A DNA stretch of 7,758 nucleotides from an uncultured Lutibacter sp. GTDB taxonomy: Bacteria; Bacteroidota; Bacteroidia; Flavobacteriales; Flavobacteriaceae. The stretch is taken from positions 1 through 7,758 of the forward strand of contig CAJXUO010000057.1 of the NCBI GenBank assembly GCA_913061425.1, in the 5' to 3' direction. Made by a program: the position numbers and the translations under genes. Under the pieces are notes generated by a model, which saw only the letters and a list, made by a program, of their open reading frames with translations, was not told where the DNA came from and made no database searches. Positions 1 to 6,378 of the stretch are shown here, in pieces; position 1 is the stretch's first letter; every line of letters starts with the position of its first letter.

Positions 1-46
1 TACACCTCTCTATTCGTCGGCAGCGTCAGATGTGTATAAGAGACAG
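1..46 (+). other. Illumina Nextera i5 adapter left on the contig end (artefact)
   Basis: This is sequencing adapter, not genome. Bases 1-5 (TACAC) are the tail of the P5 flow-cell arm, 6-13 (CTCTCTAT) match the Nextera i5 index usually called S502/N502, 14-27 (TCGTCGGCAGCGTC) are the read-1 primer site, and 28-46 are the 19-bp Tn5 mosaic end ending in AGAGACAG. All four parts occur in the right order without a mismatch. Genomic sequence therefore begins at about base 47. The mosaic end holds an ATG at 30 that opens a false start reading MCIRD into the next gene. The adapter also shows that the left window edge is an assembly end. Confidence 0.98.
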
Positions 47-47
47 A

Positions 48-278
48 TATAAAAACGCTCGCTTTTTACATCTATTTCTTCGTTTTTCAATCATTTTTTT
101 TGTGATTGTAACACTACTTAAATTAGGAATGGGATTTTTTCGTTTCAATGGAATTGAAGGCATGAATAATGAATATTTGATAGATGGTAAATGGCAACCT
201 TTTGTGCAACTTCAAGTTGTAATGTCATTAATGTATGGGTTGTTTATGGCCGTTTATTATAAACTTATAAAGAAGTAA
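48..278 (+). CDS. Small membrane protein, 5' end missing (hypothetical)
   Basis: This is the C-terminal 76 residues of a protein of unknown function. The reading frame is open from the adapter junction to the TAA at 276-278; an apparent ATG at 30 lies in the adapter and is not a real start. Two hydrophobic segments suggest two membrane helices: one near the start of the visible part (around FSIIFFVIVTLLKLGMGFF) and one near the end (around VVMSLMYGLFMAVYYKLI). Between them is a polar loop of about 25 residues with Trp-Gln-Pro-Phe. The protein ends in a Lys-rich tail (KLIKK), which by the positive-inside rule suggests a cytoplasmic C-terminus. It lies three bases before aroA in the same frame, so the two are probably co-transcribed. 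I do not recognise the family. The true start is upstream of the contig end. Confidence 0.65.
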   Translation, partial: YKNARFLHLFLRFSIIFFVIVTLLKLGMGFFRFNGIEGMNNEYLIDGKWQPFVQLQVVMSLMYGLFMAVYYKLIKK

Positions 279-281
279 CTT

Positions 282-1493
282 TTGAACTTAAAATTATCTC
301 ACTATACCGAACCGCTTGAGGGTTCAATTACAATTACAGGCTCTAAAAGTGAATCAAATCGCTTATTAATTTTACAGCAATTTTATAAAAATATTGCTAT
401 AGAAAATCTTGGAGAATCTGATGATACTGCTGTAATGAGAACAGCACTTTCGTCACTGTCAGAAATTGTTGATGTGCATCATGCAGGAACTGCGATGCGT
501 TTTTTAACTGCCTATTTTTCTATTGCTCAAGGAAGAGAAACTGTTTTGACAGGTTCAAAGCGTATGAAAGAACGACCAATCAAAATTTTGGTAGACGCTT
601 TAAGATTATTAGGTGCAGAAATTGAATACATGGAGAATGAAGGTTTTCCGCCATTAAAAATTAGTGGTAAAAAACTCACAAAGGATACAATTATAATTAA
701 TGGTAGTGTAAGTAGTCAATATATTTCTGCCTTGTTATTAATTGCTTCTAGTCTTGAAAACGGTTTGAAATTAGAATTTGAAGGCGAAGTAACTTCTGTT
801 CCTTATATAAAAATGACGTTAAGTTTGCTTTCCGAAATAGGAATTGAAAGCGTTTGGGAGCAAAACACAATTACTGTAAAGGCAAAAAAGACGATAGAAA
901 ATAAACTGATTACTGTTGAATCAGATTGGAGTTCTGCTTCATATTATTATAGTTTGGTTGCTTTGAGTAAGGGAGCAACTTTGACATTGAGTTCATATAA
1001 AAAAACAAGCTTACAAGGTGATGCTGTTTTGGCTGAAATCTATAAAAGTTTTGGAGTTAAAACAACGTTTAATAAAAATTCAATTACATTAACCAAAGTT
1101 GAAAGTCGCTTACAACTTCAAAATATATCTTTTGATTTAAGTAATGCTCCAGATATTGCACAAACCATTGCTGTCACTTGTTTTGGTCTTGGTTTAGCAT
1201 GTCATTTAAAAGGGTTGCATACATTAAAAATTAAAGAAACAGATAGATTAGTAGCGCTTAAAACAGAGTTGGAAAAGTTTGGTGCAGAAATTTTAATTAC
1301 TGATGAAAGTTTGACTTTAAAAGCAGCATCAATAATTAAGAAAAACATCAAAGTTGAGACGTATAATGACCATAGAATGGCAATGGCTTTTGCGCCATTA
1401 TTACTAAAAACTAATTTAGAAATAGAAGACGCAGAAGTAGTGTCAAAGTCGTATCCAAATTTCTGGTTAGACATTCAAAAACTCACAAAATAA
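282..1493 (+). CDS. aroA: 3-phosphoshikimate 1-carboxyvinyltransferase (EPSP synthase)
   Basis: This enzyme of the shikimate pathway joins phosphoenolpyruvate to shikimate 3-phosphate in the cytoplasm, the step before chorismate, which feeds aromatic amino acids, folate and menaquinone. The 403-residue protein, slightly shorter than the E. coli enzyme, carries the family motifs in order: GSKSESNR (20-27) for substrate binding, AGTAMRFL (68-75), RMKERPI (94-100), SSQ (144-146), NAPD with the likely catalytic Asp291, KETDR (318-322) with the likely catalytic Glu319, DHRMAM (363-368) and SYPNFW (390-395). The start is most likely TTG at 282: the upstream gene stops in this same frame at 276-278, no ATG or GTG lies between that stop and GSKSESNR, and the first in-frame ATG would remove the substrate-binding motif. 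The three-base gap suggests translational coupling. No terminator follows it. Confidence 0.96.
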   Translation: MNLKLSHYTEPLEGSITITGSKSESNRLLILQQFYKNIAIENLGESDDTAVMRTALSSLSEIVDVHHAGTAMRFLTAYFSIAQGRETVLTGSKRMKERPIKILVDALRLLGAEIEYMENEGFPPLKISGKKLTKDTIIINGSVSSQYISALLLIASSLENGLKLEFEGEVTSVPYIKMTLSLLSEIGIESVWEQNTITVKAKKTIENKLITVESDWSSASYYYSLVALSKGATLTLSSYKKTSLQGDAVLAEIYKSFGVKTTFNKNSITLTKVESRLQLQNISFDLSNAPDIAQTIAVTCFGLGLACHLKGLHTLKIKETDRLVALKTELEKFGAEILITDESLTLKAASIIKKNIKVETYNDHRMAMAFAPLLLKTNLEIEDAEVVSKSYPNFWLDIQKLTK

Positions 1494-1511
1494 TATTTTT
1501 GGCCTAAACAC

Positions 1512-1543
1512 TTGACAACGCCTATGTCAATGTTGTATATTTG
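1512..1543 (+). promoter_or_regulatory. Bacteroidota-type promoter of queA
   Basis: A TTG at 1512-1514 lies 21 bases before TATATTTG at 1536-1543, an exact match to the Bacteroidota -7 box TAnnTTTG at the spacing usual for its -33 TTG. Transcription would begin a few bases after 1543, leaving a leader of roughly 25 bases before the queA ATG at 1573. The leader is A-rich and has no Shine-Dalgarno site, as is common in this phylum. The -33 region is also half of an inverted repeat, TTGACA (1512-1517) and TGTCAA (1525-1530), separated by seven bases, which could be an operator or chance. Confidence 0.7.
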
Positions 1544-1572
1544 CCTGCTTTAAAAACAAACTATACACACAT

Positions 1573-2622
1573 ATGAAATTATCTAAATTCGGTTTTGAAT
1601 TACCAGAAGAGTTATTAGCGGAGTATCCAGCAGAACATCGCGATGAATCTCGTTTAATGGTTTTAAACAGAAAAGACCAAACTATTGAGCATAAAATGTT
1701 TAAAGATTTGATCAACTATTTTGATGAAGGTGATTTAATGGTGTTGAATGATACTAAAGTTTTTCCTGCAAGGTTATATGGTGAAAAGGAAAAAACGGGT
1801 GCTAGAATTGAAGTTTTCTTATTAAGAGAATTAAACGAAGAGCAACGTTTATGGGATGTTTTAGTTGATCCTGCGCGAAAAATTAGAATTGGAAATAAAT
1901 TATTTTTTGGTGAAGATGAAAGTCTTGTCGCTGAGGTAATAGACAATACAACTTCTAGAGGACGTACACTTCGTTTTTTGTTTGATGGTAGTTATGAAGA
2001 GTTTAGAAAACGTTTGAAGAAAGAAGGTCAAACACCTCTTCCTAAATATATTAAAAGATCTGTAGAGTCAAAAGATAAAGAAAGATATCAAACAATTTAT
2101 GCTGAGCATGAAGGGTCTGTTGCTGCTCCAACTGCAGGATTACACTTTTCTAAGCATTTGTTAAAGAGATTGGAAATAAAAGGGATAGATTTTGCTAAAG
2201 TTACTTTACATGTTGGTTTAGGAACTTTTAATCCAGTAGAAGTAGAAGATTTATCTAAACACAAAATGGATTCTGAACAAATTAACGTTCCAGAATCTGC
2301 AACTAAATTAGTAAACGATGCTTTAGATAATAAACGTAGAGTTTGTGCTGTTGGTACAACATCAATGAGAGCTTTAGAAAGTACTGTTTCTTCAAACAGG
2401 CGTTTAAATACTTTTGAAGGATGGACAAATAAATTTATTTTCCCTCCACATGATTTTTCTATTGCAAACTGTATGATAACTAATTTCCATATGCCTAAAT
2501 CTACATTAATGATGATGGCTTCAGCTTTTGCTGGTCATGATTTCTTAAAAGAAGCATATGCAGAAGCTATAAAAGAAAATTATAAATTCTATTCTTATGG
2601 TGATGCCATGTTGATTATATAA
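1573..2622 (+). CDS. queA: S-adenosylmethionine:tRNA ribosyltransferase-isomerase QueA
   Basis: QueA moves the ribosyl part of S-adenosylmethionine onto 7-aminomethyl-7-deazaguanine at the wobble base (position 34) of tRNAs for Tyr, His, Asn and Asp, giving epoxyqueuosine. The 349-residue protein has the usual family length and motifs: [11 protein letters not shown] (23-33), [11 protein letters not shown] (58-68), [18 protein letters not shown] (175-192), HVGLGTF (213-219), [10 protein letters not shown] (260-269), TNFHMPKST (303-311) and a C-terminal FYSYGDAML (339-347). The start at 1573 gives the normal N-terminus, which begins directly with the first fold element. It has its own promoter (1512-1543) and a strong terminator (2634-2658), so it appears to be transcribed alone, with possible read-through from aroA. 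Other queuosine genes are not in the window. The identification is secure. Confidence 0.98.
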   Translation: MKLSKFGFELPEELLAEYPAEHRDESRLMVLNRKDQTIEHKMFKDLINYFDEGDLMVLNDTKVFPARLYGEKEKTGARIEVFLLRELNEEQRLWDVLVDPARKIRIGNKLFFGEDESLVAEVIDNTTSRGRTLRFLFDGSYEEFRKRLKKEGQTPLPKYIKRSVESKDKERYQTIYAEHEGSVAAPTAGLHFSKHLLKRLEIKGIDFAKVTLHVGLGTFNPVEVEDLSKHKMDSEQINVPESATKLVNDALDNKRRVCAVGTTSMRALESTVSSNRRLNTFEGWTNKFIFPPHDFSIANCMITNFHMPKSTLMMMASAFAGHDFLKEAYAEAIKENYKFYSYGDAMLII

Positions 2623-2633
2623 TTAAAAACTTC

Positions 2634-2658
2634 AACCCGCTTTTAGCGGGTTTTTTTT
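2634..2658 (+). terminator. Rho-independent terminator after queA
   Basis: AACCCGC (2634-2640) pairs perfectly with GCGGGTT (2646-2652) around the five-base loop TTTTA, and the stem runs into eight T residues (2651-2658). It starts 12 bases after the queA stop codon. The GC-rich stem stands out clearly in this AT-rich sequence. It separates queA from rlmN. Confidence 0.93.
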
Positions 2659-2730
2659 AACAGTTTAATGAATTTTATATATCTTGTTTACCTATTAAAA
2701 TTAGCCATTTTATAAATAGATTTCTTAAAG

Positions 2731-3774
2731 ATGAAGGATAAAAAAAAGGACATACGATCACTTTCTAAAGATCAACTTCGCGATTTTTTTGTAGAAAATG
2801 GAGATAAAGCGTTTAGAGGTAATCAAGTATATGAGTGGCTTTGGAGCAAGGTTTCTCATTCTTTTGAGGATATGACAAATATCTCCAAAGAGACAAGAGT
2901 GATTCTTGAAGAAAACTTCGTGATTAATCATATAAGCGTTGACGAAATGCAACGTAGTAAAGATGGTACGATTAAAAATGCCATAAGATTACATGATGGT
3001 TTAATGGTAGAGTCTGTTTTAATTCCAACAGACACTAGAACAACAGCATGTGTTTCTAGCCAAGTTGGTTGTAGTTTAGATTGTAAGTTTTGTGCAACTT
3101 CTCGTTTAAAAAGAATGCGAAATTTAAATCCAGATGAAATTTACGATCAAGTTGCGGCAATAAATCAAGAAAGTTTATTGTATCACAATAGAAAACTTAC
3201 GAATGTTGTTTTTATGGGAATGGGAGAGCCATTGATGAATTATAACAACGTAATTAAATCTATAGATAAAATTACATCTCCAGAAGGCTTAGGGATGTCG
3301 CCAAAACGAATTACAGTATCTACTTCTGGTGTGCCAAAAATGATTAGAAAAATGGCTGATGATGAGGTTAAATTTAATTTGGCCGTTTCATTACATTCTG
3401 CAATCGATGCCGTTCGTACTCAAATAATGCCTTTTAATGAAACTTTTCCTTTAGACGATTTAAGAGATGCATTGATCTATTGGTATGAAAAAACACAAAA
3501 AATGATTACATATGAGTATATCGTTTGGGAAGGTATTAATGATACACGAAAAGATATAGACGCTTTGGTTCAGTATTGTAAACATGTGCCTTGTAAAGTC
3601 AATATTATAGAATACAATCCAATAGATGATGGTGAATTTCAGCAAGCTCCCAAAAGAGCGATTGATGATTATGTAAGTATTTTGGAAATGAATGATATCG
3701 TTGTGAATGTTAGACGAAGCAGAGGTAAAGATATTGATGCAGCATGTGGTCAATTAGCAAATAAAGCCAAATAA
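2731..3774 (+). CDS. rlmN: Dual-specificity RNA methyltransferase RlmN (radical SAM)
   Basis: RlmN methylates carbon 2 of adenosine 2503 in 23S rRNA, near the peptidyl transferase centre, and of adenosine 37 in some tRNAs. The 347-residue protein carries the radical SAM cluster motif CxxxCxxC at Cys114, Cys118 and Cys121, preceded by Cys107 (the equivalent of E. coli Cys118). Cys339 in AACGQLA matches the cysteine that carries the transient methyl group (E. coli Cys355). Glu94 matches the proposed base Glu105, and GMGEPLMN (163-170) is the SAM-binding segment. All residues needed for activity are present. The start at 2731 gives a Lys-rich N-terminus (MKDKKKDIR) typical of flavobacterial members; it contains a run of eight A residues at 2740-2747. 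I see no convincing promoter in the 72 bases between the queA terminator and the start. Related Cfr resistance enzymes methylate carbon 8, but the flavobacterial housekeeping form and core-gene context argue for RlmN. Confidence 0.97.
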   Translation: MKDKKKDIRSLSKDQLRDFFVENGDKAFRGNQVYEWLWSKVSHSFEDMTNISKETRVILEENFVINHISVDEMQRSKDGTIKNAIRLHDGLMVESVLIPTDTRTTACVSSQVGCSLDCKFCATSRLKRMRNLNPDEIYDQVAAINQESLLYHNRKLTNVVFMGMGEPLMNYNNVIKSIDKITSPEGLGMSPKRITVSTSGVPKMIRKMADDEVKFNLAVSLHSAIDAVRTQIMPFNETFPLDDLRDALIYWYEKTQKMITYEYIVWEGINDTRKDIDALVQYCKHVPCKVNIIEYNPIDDGEFQQAPKRAIDDYVSILEMNDIVVNVRRSRGKDIDAACGQLANKAK

Positions 3775-3816
3775 ATTTATTGTTATTTTTAACAAGGTGA
3801 ACAATCTATATTTTCT

Positions 3817-3824
3817 TATTTTTG
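3817..3824 (+). promoter_or_regulatory. Possible -7 box before the polyprenyl synthase gene
   Basis: TATTTTTG fits the Bacteroidota -7 consensus TAnnTTTG and ends 10 bases before the ATG at 3835, so the transcript would be almost leaderless. No TTG lies at the right distance upstream, and T-rich runs give such matches by chance, so this is a weak call. The alternative is co-transcription with rlmN, whose stop codon is only 60 bases upstream with no terminator between them. Confidence 0.25.
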
Positions 3825-3834
3825 AGTTATCTTA

Positions 3835-4812
3835 ATGAAACTAGTTGAATACATAAAACAACCCATTTTAAAAGAAATGGAACTCTTTGAATCAAAATTC
3901 AAAGAGGCAATGATTTCTAATGTTCCGTTACTCAACAGAATTACACACTATATTGTAAGAAGAAAAGGAAAGCAAATGCGTCCAATGTTTGTGTTCTTAG
4001 TTGCAAAGATGGTTTCTAATGGTAAATTTGAAGAACGAACGTATAGAGGAGCATCTGTAATTGAATTGATTCATACTGCAACTTTGGTGCATGATGATGT
4101 AGTTGATGATAGTAATCGAAGAAGAGGTTTCTTCTCTTTAAATGCTTTGTGGAAAAATAAAATTGCTGTTTTAGTAGGCGATTATTTATTGTCAAAAGGG
4201 TTATTGACATCAATAGATAATGATGATTTTGATATTTTAAAACTGATTTCTGTTGCGGTTAGAGAAATGAGTGAAGGAGAATTACTACAGATAGAAAAAG
4301 CCAGAAAATTAGATATTACAGAAGCTATTTATTTTGATATTATTCGCCAAAAGACGGCAACTTTAATTGCCGCTTGTTGTGGTATTGGAGCAGCATCAGT
4401 TGGAAGCGAAGCAGATGAAATTGAGCGTATGCGTAAGTTTGGTGAGTTAATAGGTATTGCGTTTCAAATAAAAGATGACTTGTTTGATTATTCTGATGAA
4501 AAAATTGGAAAGCCAACAGGAATAGATATCAAAGAGCAAAAAATGACACTTCCTTTGATTTATACCCTTAACAATTGTGAGCCTTCTGAGAAAAAATGGC
4601 TAATCAATTCTGTGAAGAATCATAATAAGAATAAGCAACGAGTTAAAGAGGTTATCAAATTTGTAAAAGAAAAAGGCGGAATTGAGTATACAACTTCTAA
4701 AATGGAAGAGTATCAACAACAAGCTTTGGATATTTTAATCCCATATCCAGATTCTGAGTATAAAGATTCACTTGTAAAAATGGTGAATTATGTAATTGAA
4801 AGGAAAATTTAA
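3835..4812 (+). CDS. Long-chain all-trans polyprenyl diphosphate synthase
   Basis: This isoprenoid synthase condenses isopentenyl diphosphate units onto an allylic diphosphate, giving a long all-trans chain, probably the menaquinone side chain. The 325-residue protein has the IPP-binding GKQMRP (45-50), the first Asp-rich motif DDVVD (87-91), Lys173-Thr174, and the second motif DDLFD (214-218). The residues five and four places before the first Asp motif are Ala82 and Thr83. Small residues there leave the chain pocket open, and the segment HTATLVHDDVVDD closely resembles E. coli IspB, so a farnesyl or geranylgeranyl product is unlikely. Flavobacteriaceae usually contain menaquinone-6, so a hexaprenyl product is a reasonable inference, but chain length cannot be fixed from sequence. 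It ends 14 bases from the convergent GH3 gene, with no terminator visible between them. Confidence 0.93.
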   Translation: MKLVEYIKQPILKEMELFESKFKEAMISNVPLLNRITHYIVRRKGKQMRPMFVFLVAKMVSNGKFEERTYRGASVIELIHTATLVHDDVVDDSNRRRGFFSLNALWKNKIAVLVGDYLLSKGLLTSIDNDDFDILKLISVAVREMSEGELLQIEKARKLDITEAIYFDIIRQKTATLIAACCGIGAASVGSEADEIERMRKFGELIGIAFQIKDDLFDYSDEKIGKPTGIDIKEQKMTLPLIYTLNNCEPSEKKWLINSVKNHNKNKQRVKEVIKFVKEKGGIEYTTSKMEEYQQQALDILIPYPDSEYKDSLVKMVNYVIERKI

Positions 4813-4826
4813 TTCCTCGTCATAAT

Positions 4827-6335
4827 TTATAATTGCAATAACTCTTCCATAAAATCACGCTTATTTGAAAGTCTAGGAATTTTGTGTTGTCCTCCTAATT
4901 TCCCTTTCATTTTTAACCAATCATAAAACAAGTCTTTTCTTGCTTGGTGTACTTTTGGCATTCCCAACGTCATGTTATTATAGCGTTTTGCTTCATAATC
5001 AGAATTAATGGATTTCAACGCATTGTCTAATAGTTCAGTGAAATAGTCAATATTTTTTGGCACTTTACTAAACTCAATCATCCATTCATGTCCGCCATTA
5101 GATTTACCTTTCATAAAAATTGGAGCGACTGTGAAATCAATAATTGTTGCTTTGGTTTTTTTACACGCTTTTTTTAGCGCTTCTTCAACATTTTCAATAA
5201 TCAATTCTTCACCAAATACATTGATAAAATGTTTTGTACGTCCAGTTATTTTTATCCTATATGGTTTTAGTGAAGTGAATTTAATTGTGTCTCCAATCAA
5301 ATACCTCCATAAGCCTCCGTTTGTGGTGATAACTAATGCGTAATTGGTGTCAAGTTCAACATCTGAAAGTTGAATAGCGGTCGATTTTTCCCCTTCATAA
5401 GAATCCATTGGAATAAATTCATAAAAGATTCCATAATCAAGCATTAGCAATAATTCTTTAGAGCCATTTTGATCTTGAATTGCAAAAAAACCTTCTGAAG
5501 CATTATATGTTTCGTAGTATTTAAAGTCTTTTTTTGGAATCAATTTTTCAAACTGTTCTCTATATGGATTGAAGTTTACACCTCCATGAAAATAAACTTC
5601 AAGGTTTGGCCAAACCTCCAAAATAGTATCTTTTCCTGTTTTTTCTAACACCCTATTTAGTAGTACTAGCATCCAAGAAGGGACGCCAATTAAACTGGTG
5701 ATATTTTCATTTATAGTTTCATTAATAATAGCCTCCATTTTAGTTTCCCATTCGCTCATTAAAGCAGTTTCTTGCTTAGGAGCGCTACTTAAATCGGCCC
5801 AAAAAGGCATATTCTCAATTATTATTGCAGATAAATCTCCAAAATAGGAGTTCTTATCTTCATAAACAGCAGAACTTCCACCAAGACGTAAGCCTTTACC
5901 TGTAAACAATTGAGTGTTTGGATTGTTGTTTATATATAAGCACAACATGTCTTTTCCTGCTTTCATATGGCAATCTTCAATTGCCTCGTCACTTACGGGA
6001 ATAAATTTACTTTTAGCATTGGTTGTTCCACTTGATTTTGCAAACCATTTAATATTGGTATTCCAAAATAAGTTTTGCTCACCCTTTCTTGCTCTTTCTA
6101 TAAAAGGCTCAAAGGATTCGTATTTTTGAATAGGGATTCTCTCTGTAAATGTTTGATAATTTTTAATGGTTTCAAAATCAAATTGTTTACCAATCTCAGT
6201 GCTTTTAGAAGTAAAAATTAATTGATGGAATAATTCTTCTTGCACATCAATAGGGTACTTTACAAATAGATCTATTTGATGAATACGTTTTTTTAAAAAC
6301 CAAGAAATAATGGAGTTTACTATTGGTATTGCCAT
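4827..6335 (-). CDS. GH3-family acyl-adenylating enzyme (GH3 auxin-responsive promoter family), substrate unknown
   Basis: GH3 proteins belong to the adenylate-forming fold: plant members activate a carboxylic acid with ATP and join it to an amino acid. The 502-residue protein has the nucleotide-binding motifs in order: SSGTTNAKSKF (101-111, phosphate loop), YNASEGFF (277-284), TTNGGLWRYLIGD (337-349) and ITGRTKHFINVFGEEL (363-378), with a C-terminal KGKLGGQHKIPRL (477-489) in the mobile lid. WPNL (242-245) is a further conserved patch. It has no signal peptide, so it should be cytoplasmic; the hydrophobic first residues look like part of the fold. The motifs look intact, so it is probably an active adenylating enzyme. 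What acid it uses in Bacteroidota is not known to me, and a plant hormone role should not be assumed from the family name. It faces the prenyl synthase tail to tail and diverges from a DUF2797 gene. Confidence 0.93.
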   Translation of the reverse strand: MAIPIVNSIISWFLKKRIHQIDLFVKYPIDVQEELFHQLIFTSKSTEIGKQFDFETIKNYQTFTERIPIQKYESFEPFIERARKGEQNLFWNTNIKWFAKSSGTTNAKSKFIPVSDEAIEDCHMKAGKDMLCLYINNNPNTQLFTGKGLRLGGSSAVYEDKNSYFGDLSAIIIENMPFWADLSSAPKQETALMSEWETKMEAIINETINENITSLIGVPSWMLVLLNRVLEKTGKDTILEVWPNLEVYFHGGVNFNPYREQFEKLIPKKDFKYYETYNASEGFFAIQDQNGSKELLLMLDYGIFYEFIPMDSYEGEKSTAIQLSDVELDTNYALVITTNGGLWRYLIGDTIKFTSLKPYRIKITGRTKHFINVFGEELIIENVEEALKKACKKTKATIIDFTVAPIFMKGKSNGGHEWMIEFSKVPKNIDYFTELLDNALKSINSDYEAKRYNNMTLGMPKVHQARKDLFYDWLKMKGKLGGQHKIPRLSNKRDFMEELLQL

Positions 6336-6368
6336 TGGATATTGATTATCTTTATCGAGTTAAAAATA

Positions 6369-6376
6369 CAAATATA
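6369..6376 (-). promoter_or_regulatory. Possible -7 box of the GH3 gene
   Basis: Read on the minus strand, this site is TATATTTG, an exact TAnnTTTG match and identical to the box before queA. It ends 33 bases before the GH3 start codon, giving a leader of about 27 bases, similar to queA. No TTG lies at the usual distance upstream, where the site would already be inside the DUF2797 coding sequence. The divergent gap is only 43 bases, so promoters for both genes must be crowded into it; I see no comparable box on the plus strand. Confidence 0.4.
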
Positions 6377-6378
6377 TT

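Noticed and set aside
28..46. Tn5 mosaic end as evidence of a natural transposon
   Set aside because: It is directly preceded by the Illumina read-1 primer site and an i5 index, so it is library adapter and not an insertion element.
2684..2724. TTG (2684) and TAGATTTC (2717-2724) as a promoter for rlmN
   Set aside because: The gap between the elements is 30 bases against the usual 19-21, the box lacks the final G, and it ends only six bases before the ATG.
2740..2747. Run of eight A residues at the start of rlmN as a phase-variation tract
   Set aside because: It encodes the Lys-rich start typical of flavobacterial RlmN, and A runs of this length are expected in AT-rich DNA.
3460..3753. Antisense open frame of 97 codons within rlmN, and similar ones in other genes
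   Set aside because: They lie opposite strongly conserved coding sequence, lack recognisable motifs, and have compositions expected of shadow frames.
3780..3795. Inverted repeat TTGTTA-TTTT-TAACAA just after rlmN, as a terminator
   Set aside because: The six-pair stem is almost all A-T and is followed by GGTGAAC instead of a T run, so it would be a poor terminator.
4813..4826. Shared terminator between the convergent prenyl synthase and GH3 genes
   Set aside because: Only 14 bases separate the stop codons, and I find no GC-rich stem with a T run there or in the flanking coding ends.
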